64,000 bases of DNA, from the NCBI GenBank assembly GCA_965183855.1, contig CBCYMI010000003.1, forward strand, positions 1 to 64,000. The letters are read 5' to 3'. The notes beneath the pieces were generated by a model that did not search any database, was not told the origin of the DNA, and was given only the letters and a program-made list of their open reading frames with translations. How positions within the stretch are numbered: position 1 is the first letter of the stretch; each line of letters begins with the position of its first letter. The translations under genes and the position numbers were made by a program. This document shows, one piece after another, positions 20,230 through 30,415 of this stretch. This DNA comes from CBCYMI01 sp965183855 (lineage in GTDB: Bacteria; Pseudomonadota; Alphaproteobacteria; Caulobacterales; Maricaulaceae).

Positions 20230-20259
20230 TACGGTTTCCTTTTTAAAACGTTATTTTTA

Positions 20260-20353
20260 AGCTAAAATTAACACTGACTGAAACTTTAATCTAGCTGTCA
20301 ATACTTTCTTGCTGCTTTCGTTTTGAGCTAGAATTAACACCGACCAAAACGAA
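20260..20353. repeat. Two 25-bp direct repeats between tig and clpP
   Basis: Copies at 20260-20284 and 20326-20350 share 21 of 25 bases (agctaRaattaacacYgacY pattern). The second sits inside a perfect 9-bp inverted repeat, TTCGTTTTG/CAAAACGAA, giving a stem-loop at about 20317-20353 just after the tig stop. It may be a transcript 3' structure or a regulator site for clpP. Confidence 0.5.
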
Positions 20354-20365
20354 TATACCTAACTT

Positions 20366-21919
20366 TTATTTATCTGGTGTTTCTTTTTTGTTTTTTTGTG
20401 CGATGGATCTGGACTTGGCTTTTTTGGCTTCAGCTGATTTGGTAATTACAGGCTTTTTACCCTTTGCAAAGCTTGAAGCTTTTGCAGAGCTTGAAGCTTT
20501 TGCAGTCGTTTTTTTATCCTTTGTCTTTTTCGATACTGTTTTCTTTTCAGCCTCCTTAGAAATAGACTGATTACCGCCTTCTTCTATTTCATCTTCTTCA
20601 AAAAGAATCTCCCGATCAACCTGTTTATCTTTAATATCAGCAAGCTCGATAATGTAATTAATAACTTTTTCTTCATAAACAGGCGCTTTGAGATAATTCA
20701 ATGCATTTGGATTTTTTTGATAAAATTCAAAAATTTCCTTTTCTTTCCCAGGATATTGCCTCGCTTCGTTTTGAACAGCATGTGCTAATTCATTATCCAG
20801 AACTTTAATATCTGCACTATTTCCAAGTTCAGACAATACCAATCCAAGCTTTACCCTTCTTTCAGCAATTTTCCAATATTCATCTTTTAATTCTTCTTCT
20901 GGTTTTATTTTATCTTCCTGATCAATCTTTCCAGATTTCTTTGCCTGGTCTAATTGTTTCCAGATCTGCTCAAATTCAGTATTGACCATTCTATGTGGAA
21001 CTTCAAACTGATGTAAATGGTCTAGCTGATCAAGAATCTTTCTTTTGAGTTTAAGCTTGGTTTGCTGAGCGTATTCAGACTCAATTTGTTTTTGTATAGC
21101 CTCTTTGAGTTGATTTAAATCTTTAACACCAAGCCTTGAAGCAAACGCATCATCAATTTTATTTTCAACTTCAACCTGAATCTCTTTGACATAAATATCA
21201 AATTCAGCTTCTTTTTTTGCCAAATGCTTAGCAGGATAATTTTCAGGAAATGTAATTTGGATTGTTTTTTTATCTCCAGCCTTCACATCTATTAATTGCT
21301 CTTCAAAACCTGGAATAAATTTTCCTTCCCCTAAAACAAGCTGTGTATTCTCAGCTTTCCCACCTTCAAACGCAGCGCCATCAACCTTCCCTAGAAAATC
21401 AATAATAAGTGCATTTCCTGTTTTTGCTTTTATATTTTTTTCAGTTTTCTGATAGGTTTTATTCTGCCTGGATAATTCCTCTATAGACTCAAGAACTGTT
21501 TTTTCGTCAATCTTTGATACATAACGTTCAACTTTTATTTCCTTTGGATTCATTACCTGAAATTCAGGCATGATATCTACTTCCATTGTATAAGAAAGAT
21601 CAGATTTATCCTTAATAATATTCTTAATATCATTTTTTAGATTAATATGAGGTTGACTAGCAAGACGAAGTTTTCTTTCTTCAAAAGCCGTTTTACTAGT
21701 CTCACTAATAACATCCTTAATAATATCTTCCATAATGGAATTGCCATAAAGACGGTGGATATGATGTTGTGGAACCTTGCCTGGACGAAACCCTTTTAAA
21801 GAGATTTTTGGTCGTAATTCCTCTATTTTCTTTTCCAGTCTGTCAGCAAGTGTTTTCGCTGGAATAATAACCTCATACGTATGACTTAAGCCATCTGTCT
21901 GTTTTTCTAAAATCTGCAT
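20366..21919 (-). CDS. tig: Trigger factor (ribosome-associated chaperone, peptidyl-prolyl isomerase)
   Basis: Binds nascent chains at the ribosome exit tunnel. The N-terminal ribosome-binding domain has the signature ISLKGFRPGKVPQHHIHRLYG. The FKBP-like PPIase domain follows (~150-250: GNALIIDFLGKVDGAAFEGG, then FPENYPAKHLA). The C-terminal helical chaperone arms come next. At 517 aa it is longer than typical (about 430-450) because of a Lys/Ala/Ser-rich tail of about 65 residues containing a tandem AKASS repeat. First gene of the tig-clpP-clpX-lon block. Confidence 0.95.
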   Translation of the reverse strand: MQILEKQTDGLSHTYEVIIPAKTLADRLEKKIEELRPKISLKGFRPGKVPQHHIHRLYGNSIMEDIIKDVISETSKTAFEERKLRLASQPHINLKNDIKNIIKDKSDLSYTMEVDIMPEFQVMNPKEIKVERYVSKIDEKTVLESIEELSRQNKTYQKTEKNIKAKTGNALIIDFLGKVDGAAFEGGKAENTQLVLGEGKFIPGFEEQLIDVKAGDKKTIQITFPENYPAKHLAKKEAEFDIYVKEIQVEVENKIDDAFASRLGVKDLNQLKEAIQKQIESEYAQQTKLKLKRKILDQLDHLHQFEVPHRMVNTEFEQIWKQLDQAKKSGKIDQEDKIKPEEELKDEYWKIAERRVKLGLVLSELGNSADIKVLDNELAHAVQNEARQYPGKEKEIFEFYQKNPNALNYLKAPVYEEKVINYIIELADIKDKQVDREILFEEDEIEEGGNQSISKEAEKKTVSKKTKDKKTTAKASSSAKASSFAKGKKPVITKSAEAKKAKSRSIAQKNKKETPDK

Positions 21920-22465
21920 ACTAATATTTCCTAATACACCATTTACTTAAATAATTCAGCGTTTTAATCAGTTTCTTTTTTAAACAAGAGTACTAAACTC
22001 CTGTCAGTCCTTAGGATTATGCATAAAACGCAATCTTGTTTAAGTCTATAGCTAATTTTCAATTTATGTATATTCCTGTCTTTAAATTCTCTTTCAACTT
22101 GAATGTTTAGTTAAAATTATCAAGAAAGAAATTTAACTGTTTTCCTTAAAATAAGAATGAAAGCCATGCAGATTCATGTTTTTATCCCAAATAGAATCCA
22201 ATATCTGTTTATACACAAATTTAAATCAATATTTTGCATTACAGTTATTCGATTAAACCTAAATTAAGATTAATAAAAGCCAAAAAACAAAAAATATCTA
22301 TAAATTTATAAGCCTCGCCTCCATTCTTTACCAATTTATATAAAAACCAATCTTACTTATCTTGATTATGATCCTATTTAAACTGATATTTATCATTTCT
22401 GTTCTGGACAGCATGATCAGAGCATTATATGTATTTTAAGTCTAGGAAATGAAAGAATAGAACCA
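21920..22465. other. Divergent tig/radA spacer
   Basis: 546 bp with no convincing ORF. It should hold promoters for tig (leftward) and radA (rightward). No clear -35/-10 pair, heat-shock site or RNA structure could be assigned by eye. Confidence 0.55.
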
Positions 22466-23887
22466 ATGGCACAAACAAGCATTACTTATATTTGTCAAAA
22501 TTGCGGGACAAATTACAAAAAATGGATAGGTCGTTGTGATTCATGTCAGCAATGGAATACACTCGCTGAAGAAGCAATCACATCTCTTCATTCAAAACCA
22601 AAACAAGCTCTAAATATTCCTGAGCTAAGATTGAAAGAGTTGAACTCCAAACAAACAGATCATATTATCCGCTACCAAACAGGCATTCATGAATTTGACC
22701 GAGTTGTCGGTGGAGGCTTAGTTCCTGGCTCTGCCTTATTAATTAGCGGAGATCCTGGAATCGGTAAATCAACCCTTTTATTACAAATTTCTTCTAAACT
22801 CTCTCTTAATGGCATTAAAACAGCCTATATATCAGGAGAGGAATCTCTTGATCAGGTTCAAAACCGTGCACAAAGACTAAAAATAGAAAACAGTCATATC
22901 GCTCTTGGTAATGAAACATCCCTTGAAATTATTTTAAAAGGGCTTAAAAAACATGCCCCACAGTTAATTATTATTGATTCAATACAAACCTTATGGACAG
23001 AATCTCTGTCTGGAACTCCTGGAAGTGTTACTCAAACCAGAAATTGTGTTCATGAACTCATTCATTTTGCAAAAAAACAGAATATTTGTATTTTATTTGT
23101 TGGTCATGTAACCAAAGATGGACAAATTGCAGGTCCTCGTATTATTGAACATATGGTTGATTCAATTCTATATTTTGAAGGAGATCCTCTTAATCAATTC
23201 AGATTATTGCGAACCGTTAAAAATAGATTTGGTCCTTCTGGTGAGATTGGTATTTTTGAAATGCATTCCGATGGATTATCTCCTGTTGAAAATCCTTCTT
23301 CTATTTTTCTGAATACAGATTCAGAACAAACACCTGGCAGTGCTGTTTTTGCAAGCATTGCTGGTTTGCGCCCTGTTCTTACAGAAATACAAGCCCTTTG
23401 TGTAAAAACCAATTTAAACACGCCAAGACGCGCAGTTGTGGGCTGGGATACAACACGTCTTTCAACCGTTTTAGCTGTCTTGCAAGCCAGATCAAATCTC
23501 AATTTTAATCATTATGATGTCTATTTGAATATTGCAGGAGGACTTAAAATATCAGATCCTGCCGCTGATTTAGCCGTTGCCGCCGCTCTTGTTTCAGCAT
23601 ATTGCAATATTAGCCTAGCTAACAAAACTGTTATTTTTGGTGAATTATCTCTATCAGGACAAGTCCGCCCTGTAATCCATACAGATATGCGACTTAAGGA
23701 ATCAGTTAAATTAGGGTTTTGCTCTGCTTTAATTCCTGAAAAATCAAAAATAAAGATTAAACAAAAGGATTTTTCATGTTTTTATATTAAAAAACTGGAT
23801 TCGCTTATACATTATATTCAGCATATAAATCAATCATCCTTCGTTAATACAGAAAACTCTAATTTGAAAAAAAAAGAGTTAATATAA
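22466..23887 (+). CDS. radA: DNA repair protein RadA (branch migration ATPase)
   Basis: RecA-like ATPase (473 aa) that extends strand exchange in recombinational repair. The N-terminal C4 zinc finger uses Cys10, Cys13, Cys24 and Cys27. Walker A GDPGIGKS is at about 95-102. The RadA-specific KNRFG motif is near 252-256, and the C-terminal Lon-protease-like domain includes the conserved LNIAGGLKI and GELSLSGQVRPV stretches. It leads a tight run with cvpA, purF and an SDR gene. Confidence 0.96.
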   Translation: MAQTSITYICQNCGTNYKKWIGRCDSCQQWNTLAEEAITSLHSKPKQALNIPELRLKELNSKQTDHIIRYQTGIHEFDRVVGGGLVPGSALLISGDPGIGKSTLLLQISSKLSLNGIKTAYISGEESLDQVQNRAQRLKIENSHIALGNETSLEIILKGLKKHAPQLIIIDSIQTLWTESLSGTPGSVTQTRNCVHELIHFAKKQNICILFVGHVTKDGQIAGPRIIEHMVDSILYFEGDPLNQFRLLRTVKNRFGPSGEIGIFEMHSDGLSPVENPSSIFLNTDSEQTPGSAVFASIAGLRPVLTEIQALCVKTNLNTPRRAVVGWDTTRLSTVLAVLQARSNLNFNHYDVYLNIAGGLKISDPAADLAVAAALVSAYCNISLANKTVIFGELSLSGQVRPVIHTDMRLKESVKLGFCSALIPEKSKIKIKQKDFSCFYIKKLDSLIHYIQHINQSSFVNTENSNLKKKELI

Positions 23888-23900
23888 AAAGGTTACTTAC

Positions 23901-24413
23901 ATGGCTTTCGATATTCTAGCTCTTATTATTATTTCAGTTTCAATACTATTGGCAAGCATTAGAGGCTTTTCAAGAGAGATTTCCTCTATTCTGGCTTTCA
24001 TTATTGCTCTGATCTGTGTATCTCTTTCCCTGAGATATGGTCGACATATTCTAATCGATTATATTCATCCTGCATGGCTCTCTGATACAATATTGATTAT
24101 CATTTCTTTTTTGGCTGGTTATATGATACCCTTGTTTTTCTTTTGTAAATGGAGAAAAATACTGATTTCAGAAAAAAATGGTAAAACACCATTTTTAGAT
24201 CATTTTTTAGGAGCAATTTTTGGATTAATCAGAGGCATATTAATTGCTGCTCTATTATTAATATTAATTAGATCAACTTTATCTCCTGATGTTCAAAAAA
24301 AATATTTAGCCAATTCATTTGTTTACCCTTATATACTAAAAATATCTGAAATCATCACAGGCTATACGCCGAAAGTAAAAGAAATTTTAAAGGAAGTTGC
24401 ACCATGGGAGTAA
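23901..24413 (+). CDS. cvpA: CvpA family membrane protein
   Basis: Inner-membrane protein (170 aa) with about four TM helices. The family is named for colicin V production and is linked to envelope homeostasis; its molecular role is unclear. It starts 13 nt after radA and its end overlaps the start of purF by 10 nt. The cvpA-purF pairing is conserved across proteobacteria. The N-terminal pattern DILALIIISVS then RGFSREISSIL fits the family. Confidence 0.9.
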   Translation: MAFDILALIIISVSILLASIRGFSREISSILAFIIALICVSLSLRYGRHILIDYIHPAWLSDTILIIISFLAGYMIPLFFFCKWRKILISEKNGKTPFLDHFLGAIFGLIRGILIAALLLILIRSTLSPDVQKKYLANSFVYPYILKISEIITGYTPKVKEILKEVAPWE

Positions 24414-25897
24414 ATCAAACCATTTCAGTCCAACCCACAGAAAAACGTATTGAAATCGATGAAGACCAGCTTAACGAAGAATGTGGTGTCTTTGGTATTT
24501 TTGGAACAAAAGATGCTTCAGCATTAACTACTTTAGGGCTGCATGCTTTGCAACACAGAGGACAAGAGGCTTGTGGAATTGCAAGCTATGACACACCTCA
24601 TTTTTATACCGAGCGTCATATGGGATTGGTGGGAGATTTCCTGACTAGAAAAAATATTGCAGAACGTCTTTCTGGTAATATTGCCATTGGACATGTTCGG
24701 TATACAACAGAAGGAGGAACTGTTTTAAGAAACACACAGCCATTATTTGCAGATTATGCCTTTGGTGGGTTTGCAATTGCCCATAATGGTCATTTAACAA
24801 ATGCACGTTTTCTCAGAGAAGAATTGGTTAACCAGGGTGCTATTTTCCAATCAACGAGTGATAGTGAAATCATCCTTCATCTAGTTGCATCTTCAAAGGC
24901 TTCTAATTTCGAAAGCAGATTCATTGAAAGCATCAAACAAATTGAAGGAGGATATGCCCTAATAGGACTAACGAATAATAAATTAATAGGTGCACGTGAT
25001 CCAAATGGAATTCGTCCTTTGGTATTGGGAGATTTAAATGGCTCTCCTGTTTTAAGCTCTGAAACCTGTGCATTGGATATGATTGGTGCAAGCTATGTCA
25101 GAGACGTTAATCCAGGTGAGGTTTTAATGATTAGTAAAGATGGAATTCAATCGATTAATCCTTTTCCAAATCCTAAATTAAGACCTTGTTTATTTGAGTT
25201 TGTTTATTTTGCACGACCTGATAGCTTTATTAACGGGAAAAATGTTTATGAACTCAGAAAAAAAATGGGACATATTCTAGCAAAAGAACATTTTGTTGAA
25301 GCAGATGTTATTATACCTGTTCCTGACTCAGGTGTTCCAGCTGCATTGGGGTTTTCTGAACAATCAAATATTCCATTTGAAATTGGCATTATCAGAAACC
25401 ATTATGTTGGCAGAACCTTTATTCAACCAACACAGAAAATACGAGATATCGGCGTCCGGTTAAAACATTCTGTAAACTGGTCACAGATTAAAGGAAAGCG
25501 CGTTGTATTGGTTGATGACTCAATTGTAAGAGGAACCACTTCAAAAAAAATCGTGCATATGATAAGAGAGGCTGGCGCAAAAGAAATTCATTTTCGTTCA
25601 GCATGCCCTCCCATTCGTTATCCAGATTATTATGGTATTAATATGCCAGACACTAAAAAACTTATTGCAGCAAATTACACACTTAAGGAAATTTGTGAAA
25701 AGCTAAAGATTAACAGTCTGGGATATCTTTCAATTGAAGGGCTTTATAAGGCAATGGGTGAAAAAAAACGCAATGATAAATCTCCACAATATTCTGATCA
25801 TTGCTTTACAGGAGACTATCCAACCCGTCTTTATGACAAACAAATATTAAAATCTGACAAACAAGCACAACTTTCACTTTTAGTAGATGTTGCATAA
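24404..25897 (+). CDS. purF: Amidophosphoribosyltransferase
   Basis: First committed step of purine synthesis: PRPP + glutamine to phosphoribosylamine. The class II glutamine amidotransferase nucleophile is Cys27 in EECGVFGIFG, after a short propeptide removed by self-processing. The PRPP-binding motif VVLVDDSIVRGTTS lies in the C-terminal phosphoribosyltransferase domain. Length is 497 aa. It overlaps cvpA by 10 nt and shares one base of its stop (TAATG) with the next gene, so translation is likely coupled. Confidence 0.97.
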   Translation: MGVNQTISVQPTEKRIEIDEDQLNEECGVFGIFGTKDASALTTLGLHALQHRGQEACGIASYDTPHFYTERHMGLVGDFLTRKNIAERLSGNIAIGHVRYTTEGGTVLRNTQPLFADYAFGGFAIAHNGHLTNARFLREELVNQGAIFQSTSDSEIILHLVASSKASNFESRFIESIKQIEGGYALIGLTNNKLIGARDPNGIRPLVLGDLNGSPVLSSETCALDMIGASYVRDVNPGEVLMISKDGIQSINPFPNPKLRPCLFEFVYFARPDSFINGKNVYELRKKMGHILAKEHFVEADVIIPVPDSGVPAALGFSEQSNIPFEIGIIRNHYVGRTFIQPTQKIRDIGVRLKHSVNWSQIKGKRVVLVDDSIVRGTTSKKIVHMIREAGAKEIHFRSACPPIRYPDYYGINMPDTKKLIAANYTLKEICEKLKINSLGYLSIEGLYKAMGEKKRNDKSPQYSDHCFTGDYPTRLYDKQILKSDKQAQLSLLVDVA

Positions 25898-26610
25898 TGA
25901 AGAAACAACCTATTATTTTACTAACTGGTGCTTCTCGCGGAATTGGCTATGCAACTGCAAAAGCGTTAACACATAAAGGCGCACATGTTATTGCCCTTGC
26001 AAGAACACAAGGCGCCCTTGAAGAACTTGATAATGAAGTTACAAAAGAAGCAAAAGGAAGCCTGAGCCTTGTTCCTGTAGATTTAAAAGACTTTGATGCT
26101 CTTAAGCGTTTGGCAGACATCGTTGAAAAAAGATGGGGCTATTTAGATGGGTTAATTGCCAATGGTGCAATGCTCGGCCCTGTAACTCCTTTAGAACAAA
26201 TTACCTCTCGGGAAATGGCAGAAGTTCTAACGATTAATACGCTTGCAAACCATGCTCTAATTAAAGCATTTGATCCCTTATTGCGTTCTGCAAGACGTGC
26301 AAATCTAATGTTTGTAACTTCTGGAGCTACACGCTCTCTACGTCCTTTCCTATCCGCATATTCGGCTTCAAAAGCAGCACTTGAAGCTCTGATCATCAGT
26401 TATGCAAAAGAGGTTGCACATACAAATATGAAAGTAAATCTTTTTGACCCAGGAATTGTTGCAACCCATATGAGACGCCAATTAGTACCTGGCGAAACTC
26501 CATCAAATCTTACGCAACCAGAGGAAATTGGAACCTATATACAATCTATCTTTTTTAATCCAGATTTTAAAAAACATGGAGAAATTTTAAAATTTTCTTC
26601 CAAATCTTGA
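25897..26610 (+). CDS. SDR family NAD(P)-dependent oxidoreductase
   Basis: Short-chain dehydrogenase/reductase (237 aa) of unknown substrate. The cofactor motif TGASRGIG is at 10-17, and the catalytic Ser142, Tyr155 and Lys159 (YSASK) are intact. It overlaps the purF stop by one base. An SDR directly after purF is a frequent alphaproteobacterial arrangement, but no purine role is established. Confidence 0.92.
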   Translation: MKKQPIILLTGASRGIGYATAKALTHKGAHVIALARTQGALEELDNEVTKEAKGSLSLVPVDLKDFDALKRLADIVEKRWGYLDGLIANGAMLGPVTPLEQITSREMAEVLTINTLANHALIKAFDPLLRSARRANLMFVTSGATRSLRPFLSAYSASKAALEALIISYAKEVAHTNMKVNLFDPGIVATHMRRQLVPGETPSNLTQPEEIGTYIQSIFFNPDFKKHGEILKFSSKS

Positions 26611-26752
26611 GTTTTTAAAAAATCAATCTAAAAACATTCTTTTTTAAATGATAAAAAATGACCTGAATTAAACGGATGCAAAGCTTGTTTTTAGATTTTT
26701 GATATAAAATAGTTGAAAAGGATGGATCTGTTTTTATATAAGTTCTAATTTA

Positions 26753-28129
26753 TCATGGTTTATAAGGATTATCATTGGATCGTAAAATGAGTCTTGGAGA
26801 TGCTCCTTCCAGATGAAATCCATCAATCAATTCTCTTAATAAATAACGTTTATAACTTTCTTGCAGTGTATCTAAACGACTTCCTTTTATAACAAAACTT
26901 GGTGGTCTTGCCTTAATCTGGGAAATATATTTTAATTTTGATCTAAACCCTTTTACCATAACGGGTAGTTTCCTCTCAGTAACATATTCAAGCCATTGAT
27001 TAAGATCAGATGTTTTAATCATTGCATTCCAGTTTGACCATGCCGTCATTAAAGCTGGCATAAGACGATCAATATGATCCCCTGTTAATCCTGAAAGAGG
27101 AATTAAAGGAGATTTTCTTGCCTGAGGAGTAAACTTTTCTGCTGTAATCTTTAGCTTTTCCAACATTTCAGACTTATGTATAATTTTGTCCCATTTTGTA
27201 CAGGCAAAAACCAACCCCCTACCTTCATGGATAATTCTACTCATAATAAATAAATCCTGCTTCTCAAATGCCTGAGTTGAATCAATCACCAAAATAACAA
27301 TCTCTGCCAGCCTGATCGCTCTTAAACTGTCTTCAACACTATATTTTTCAACCTGATCGTAAACGCGTGATTTTTTTCTCAACCCTGCTGTATCTACCAA
27401 TCGGATAATATGATTCTTCCATGACCATTCTACTGCAATAGAATCTCTTGTAATTCCTGCTTCATCTCCAGTGATTAATCTATCTTGATTAATCAAACGG
27501 TTAATCAATGTTGATTTTCCAACATTGGGTCTGCCAACAACCGCTATCCTTAAAGGAGGCTCCTCTGTTTTCTGATCTTTACCCTGCTTGTGTTTTTGAT
27601 TCTGATAGATTGGGTTTAAAATTTCATTTTCTAAATATTCACATAATTCATGAACACCCAGATTATGAGCAGAAGAAATCATGAATTGTTTTTTAAATCC
27701 CAATCGATAGATATCGCTAGCTTCTCTCTTAATACGATCATTTTCACATTTATTAACAATCAAAATGACAGGCTTTTTAATTTTATAGAGTTTTTTGGCA
27801 AATATATAATCCAAACTGGTTAATTCCTTCCGCCCATCAATCATAAAAAGGATGATATCTGCATGTTTTAAAGCAAATTCCATTTGCCCCTGCATTTTTA
27901 AAGCCAAGTCTTGATCTTTCTTTGCATTCTCATAGCCTGCGGTATCAACTAGCAATACAGAATGATTATGAATAGACGTTCTTGCTTCTCTTCGATCCCG
28001 AGTTACGCCAGGTTGATCATGAACGATTGCCAAAGCCTTTCCAGCCAATAGATTAAACAATGTAGACTTTCCAACATTTGGACGACCAACAATCGCAATT
28101 ACTGGATCAGATAACAGCGTTTTTTGCAT
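26753..28129 (-). CDS. der: Ribosome biogenesis GTPase Der (EngA)
   Basis: Tandem GTPase (458 aa) needed for 50S subunit maturation. The first G domain has GRPNVGKS at 15-22 and DTAGYEN; the second repeats GRPNVGKS near 199 with DTAGLRKK. The C-terminal KH-like domain follows, ending in the conserved region around RPPSFVIKGSR. It lies downstream of bamB on the same strand, a pairing shared with E. coli (bamB-der). Confidence 0.96.
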   Translation of the reverse strand: MQKTLLSDPVIAIVGRPNVGKSTLFNLLAGKALAIVHDQPGVTRDRREARTSIHNHSVLLVDTAGYENAKKDQDLALKMQGQMEFALKHADIILFMIDGRKELTSLDYIFAKKLYKIKKPVILIVNKCENDRIKREASDIYRLGFKKQFMISSAHNLGVHELCEYLENEILNPIYQNQKHKQGKDQKTEEPPLRIAVVGRPNVGKSTLINRLINQDRLITGDEAGITRDSIAVEWSWKNHIIRLVDTAGLRKKSRVYDQVEKYSVEDSLRAIRLAEIVILVIDSTQAFEKQDLFIMSRIIHEGRGLVFACTKWDKIIHKSEMLEKLKITAEKFTPQARKSPLIPLSGLTGDHIDRLMPALMTAWSNWNAMIKTSDLNQWLEYVTERKLPVMVKGFRSKLKYISQIKARPPSFVIKGSRLDTLQESYKRYLLRELIDGFHLEGASPRLILRSNDNPYKP

Positions 28130-28197
28130 GCTTGTTTTCTCTTAAAAATCAGATTTTCTAAACGAGGTTCTTCCAGGAAAATATATTAATAATCCGC

Positions 28198-29545
28198 TTA
28201 TTGCATTGCAATTAAGGAACCATTTCCTGTTAAAAAATAAATTATTTGATCTGCAATAACAGGTTGAGTATAAACGGGCTGTTTAATAGATATGCTCTTG
28301 ACAAACTCTCCTGTTTTTACAGAAAGCAAAACAATTTCACCTTCTGAAGATACAGCCAAAACATGTCCATTAATAATGACAGGCCCAACCCATGAAACTT
28401 TGTTCTTTCGTTTTTTCATATTTTTAAACTGTTGAAGTTCATACATCCAAATAACAGAGCCATCATGTTTATTAAAACAAACCAGTTTTGCATCCTCACT
28501 GATAACAAAAACATATTCTCCTGCAAGCCCAAGGCGTATTTGCACCTCCAATAGATTGCACCCATAATCTTTGTCCATTTTTGATATTCAAGGCGACCAA
28601 TAATCCACTTTGATTCATCACATAAGCAATATTATTATCAATAACGGGCGCGCCTGGTATATCATTAATGGATGCAAGAGGTGAAAGCCTTCCGATTCTC
28701 AATAATTCATCTGACCATAAAACACTTCCTGTCTCAGCTCGTAATGCAATAAGCTCTCCTGATGAAAAAGGGGCAAGAACAACTTCATTTTTAACAGCAA
28801 CGGCAGGAGCACTCATAACTCTCGCGGTTTCAGGAAGAGCAGACCAACTCCATAAGTTTTCTCCAGTATCCAAAGATAATGCAAAAATTTCATTATCATT
28901 TGAAATCACATACACTCTTTGATCGGCAATAATGGGTGAAGATTTGAAAGGTTTTCCAAATTCTTTTCTCCAAACTTCTTCACCATTTTGAGCATTTAGT
29001 CGAATAATACTCCCAATTCCTGTTGATACCAACACAGCATCTTGATGAACACCAATGCCTCCACCAACTGTTTTTTCAGCATGTTTTTTTTGATTATAAA
29101 TATTTGCTTTCCAGATTAATTCTCCTGTTTTGGCATGAATAGATTTAATCGATTGATATGTATCAAAAACAAAAATTTTTTCATTTTGTATAACAGGCTG
29201 AGCATTAAATCTGACTGCTCGTTTTTGATCAAAGATTTTTTCTTTCCAGACTGTTTGGTCAATCCCTGCAAATAAATGCCCCTGATAATGTGACTGATCT
29301 CTCCATGCCAAAGGCCAATCTAAATTATGATTAGGCTCTGGAAAATCAACAACAATTTGATGGTTTTCCAGATCAAACTGGATTTTTTTCTCAAACTCTA
29401 AAATAGAAACTCTCTTATCAGCTGCTGGAATTTTTCCCTGATCCGTTGATTTAGGTTTCATAAGCCATTTAGAAACCTGATTACTGGAGCATGAGACAAA
29501 AAAGAAAGGTAGACATAAAAAAACAAATTTTAAATGATTGACCAT
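28198..29545 (-). pseudogene. bamB: Outer membrane assembly lipoprotein BamB, frameshifted
   Basis: BamB is the beta-propeller lipoprotein of the BAM complex that inserts outer-membrane proteins. The N-terminal lipobox FFVSC is intact. PQQ-like blades run through GGANTPW, where an extra G in a GGG run (CCC at 28528-28530 on the plus strand) shifts the frame. The correct continuation LAGEYVFVISEDAKLVCF is in the next frame and runs to 28198. Removing one base restores a full protein of about 448 aa. It may be a genuine null, a slippage product or a sequencing error. Its start shares a base with an out-of-frame TAA from the upstream TPR gene. Confidence 0.85.
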
Positions 29546-29650
29546 TAATTTTCTTCCTTCATATTGTTTTTTACCGTTTCTGTTTGAACTGGATCAGATT
29601 GTTGTTTTGAATCTGTTTTATTTTGATTATCTTGCATGTTTTGAACCTGA

Positions 29651-30355
29651 TCAGATGGTAGATTTTGGATCTTTTTGTTTGTTTGAGCCTGTTTTATTAT
29701 CTGACTGATCCATAATATGATTAATAAAACTCAAAGCACGTTCTGATCGTGTTTTAATTGATTGGGGCACTTTTGGTGAAATACTCAAAAAACCATAATC
29801 TTTTTTGGCTTCCTGATACAGTTTGAGCTTTAAATTCAAGGATGCTCTAAGCTCTCTTGCCAAATATTCAAAGGGAGCTCCCTTTTTAGATAAAGAGTTA
29901 AGAGTTTCAATAACATTTTTAGAATCTTCAACTAAACTTGCACTATACGCTGCTTTTAATTGACTAAGATCCTTCAGAATTTTTTCGGGAAAATTCTTCC
30001 CTGCCTGTTGATAAAAAGGAATTGCCTTTTCCAATTGCTCTTGCTGTTCTAATATGGATGCAGATATTAGCTGGGATAATGCCTCATATCCTTTTGGTGT
30101 TTTTACAGAGAGGCTTTGAAAGCTAGATAATGCCTGATCTGTTTTTCCATCCCGATATTGTTTTAAAGCATCCTGATACTTATCAGATACAGAATATGCA
30201 CTCTGGGTACTTTTATAATTCAGGTATTGAGTAAGTCCAACGCCTAATAAGACCAAAACAAATCCCACTATAATATAGCTTCCATATGTTTTAAAAAACG
30301 AACGATATTTATCTCGTAAAATCTCTTCTTCAATTTCCTTTTGCAAATCTTTCAA
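29651..30355 (-). CDS. YfgM-like TPR membrane protein
   Basis: 234 aa with one TM segment (~25-44, YIIVGFVLVLLGVGL) after a short cytoplasmic N-terminus, then a periplasmic helical TPR-like domain. This is the TPR_21/YfgM family; in E. coli YfgM is encoded just before bamB and associates with PpiD at the Sec translocon. The C-terminus turns hydrophilic and stops at 29651, but the +1 frame continues a similar Gln/Asn-rich tail to a TAA overlapping the bamB start, so the end may be frameshifted. Confidence 0.82.
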   Translation of the reverse strand: MKDLQKEIEEEILRDKYRSFFKTYGSYIIVGFVLVLLGVGLTQYLNYKSTQSAYSVSDKYQDALKQYRDGKTDQALSSFQSLSVKTPKGYEALSQLISASILEQQEQLEKAIPFYQQAGKNFPEKILKDLSQLKAAYSASLVEDSKNVIETLNSLSKKGAPFEYLARELRASLNLKLKLYQEAKKDYGFLSISPKVPQSIKTRSERALSFINHIMDQSDNKTGSNKQKDPKSTI

Positions 30356-30415
30356 GACATTACCTCCAAATTAAATTTCTAAAACATACCATATTCTTCA
30401 AATTACCAAGCTTGA

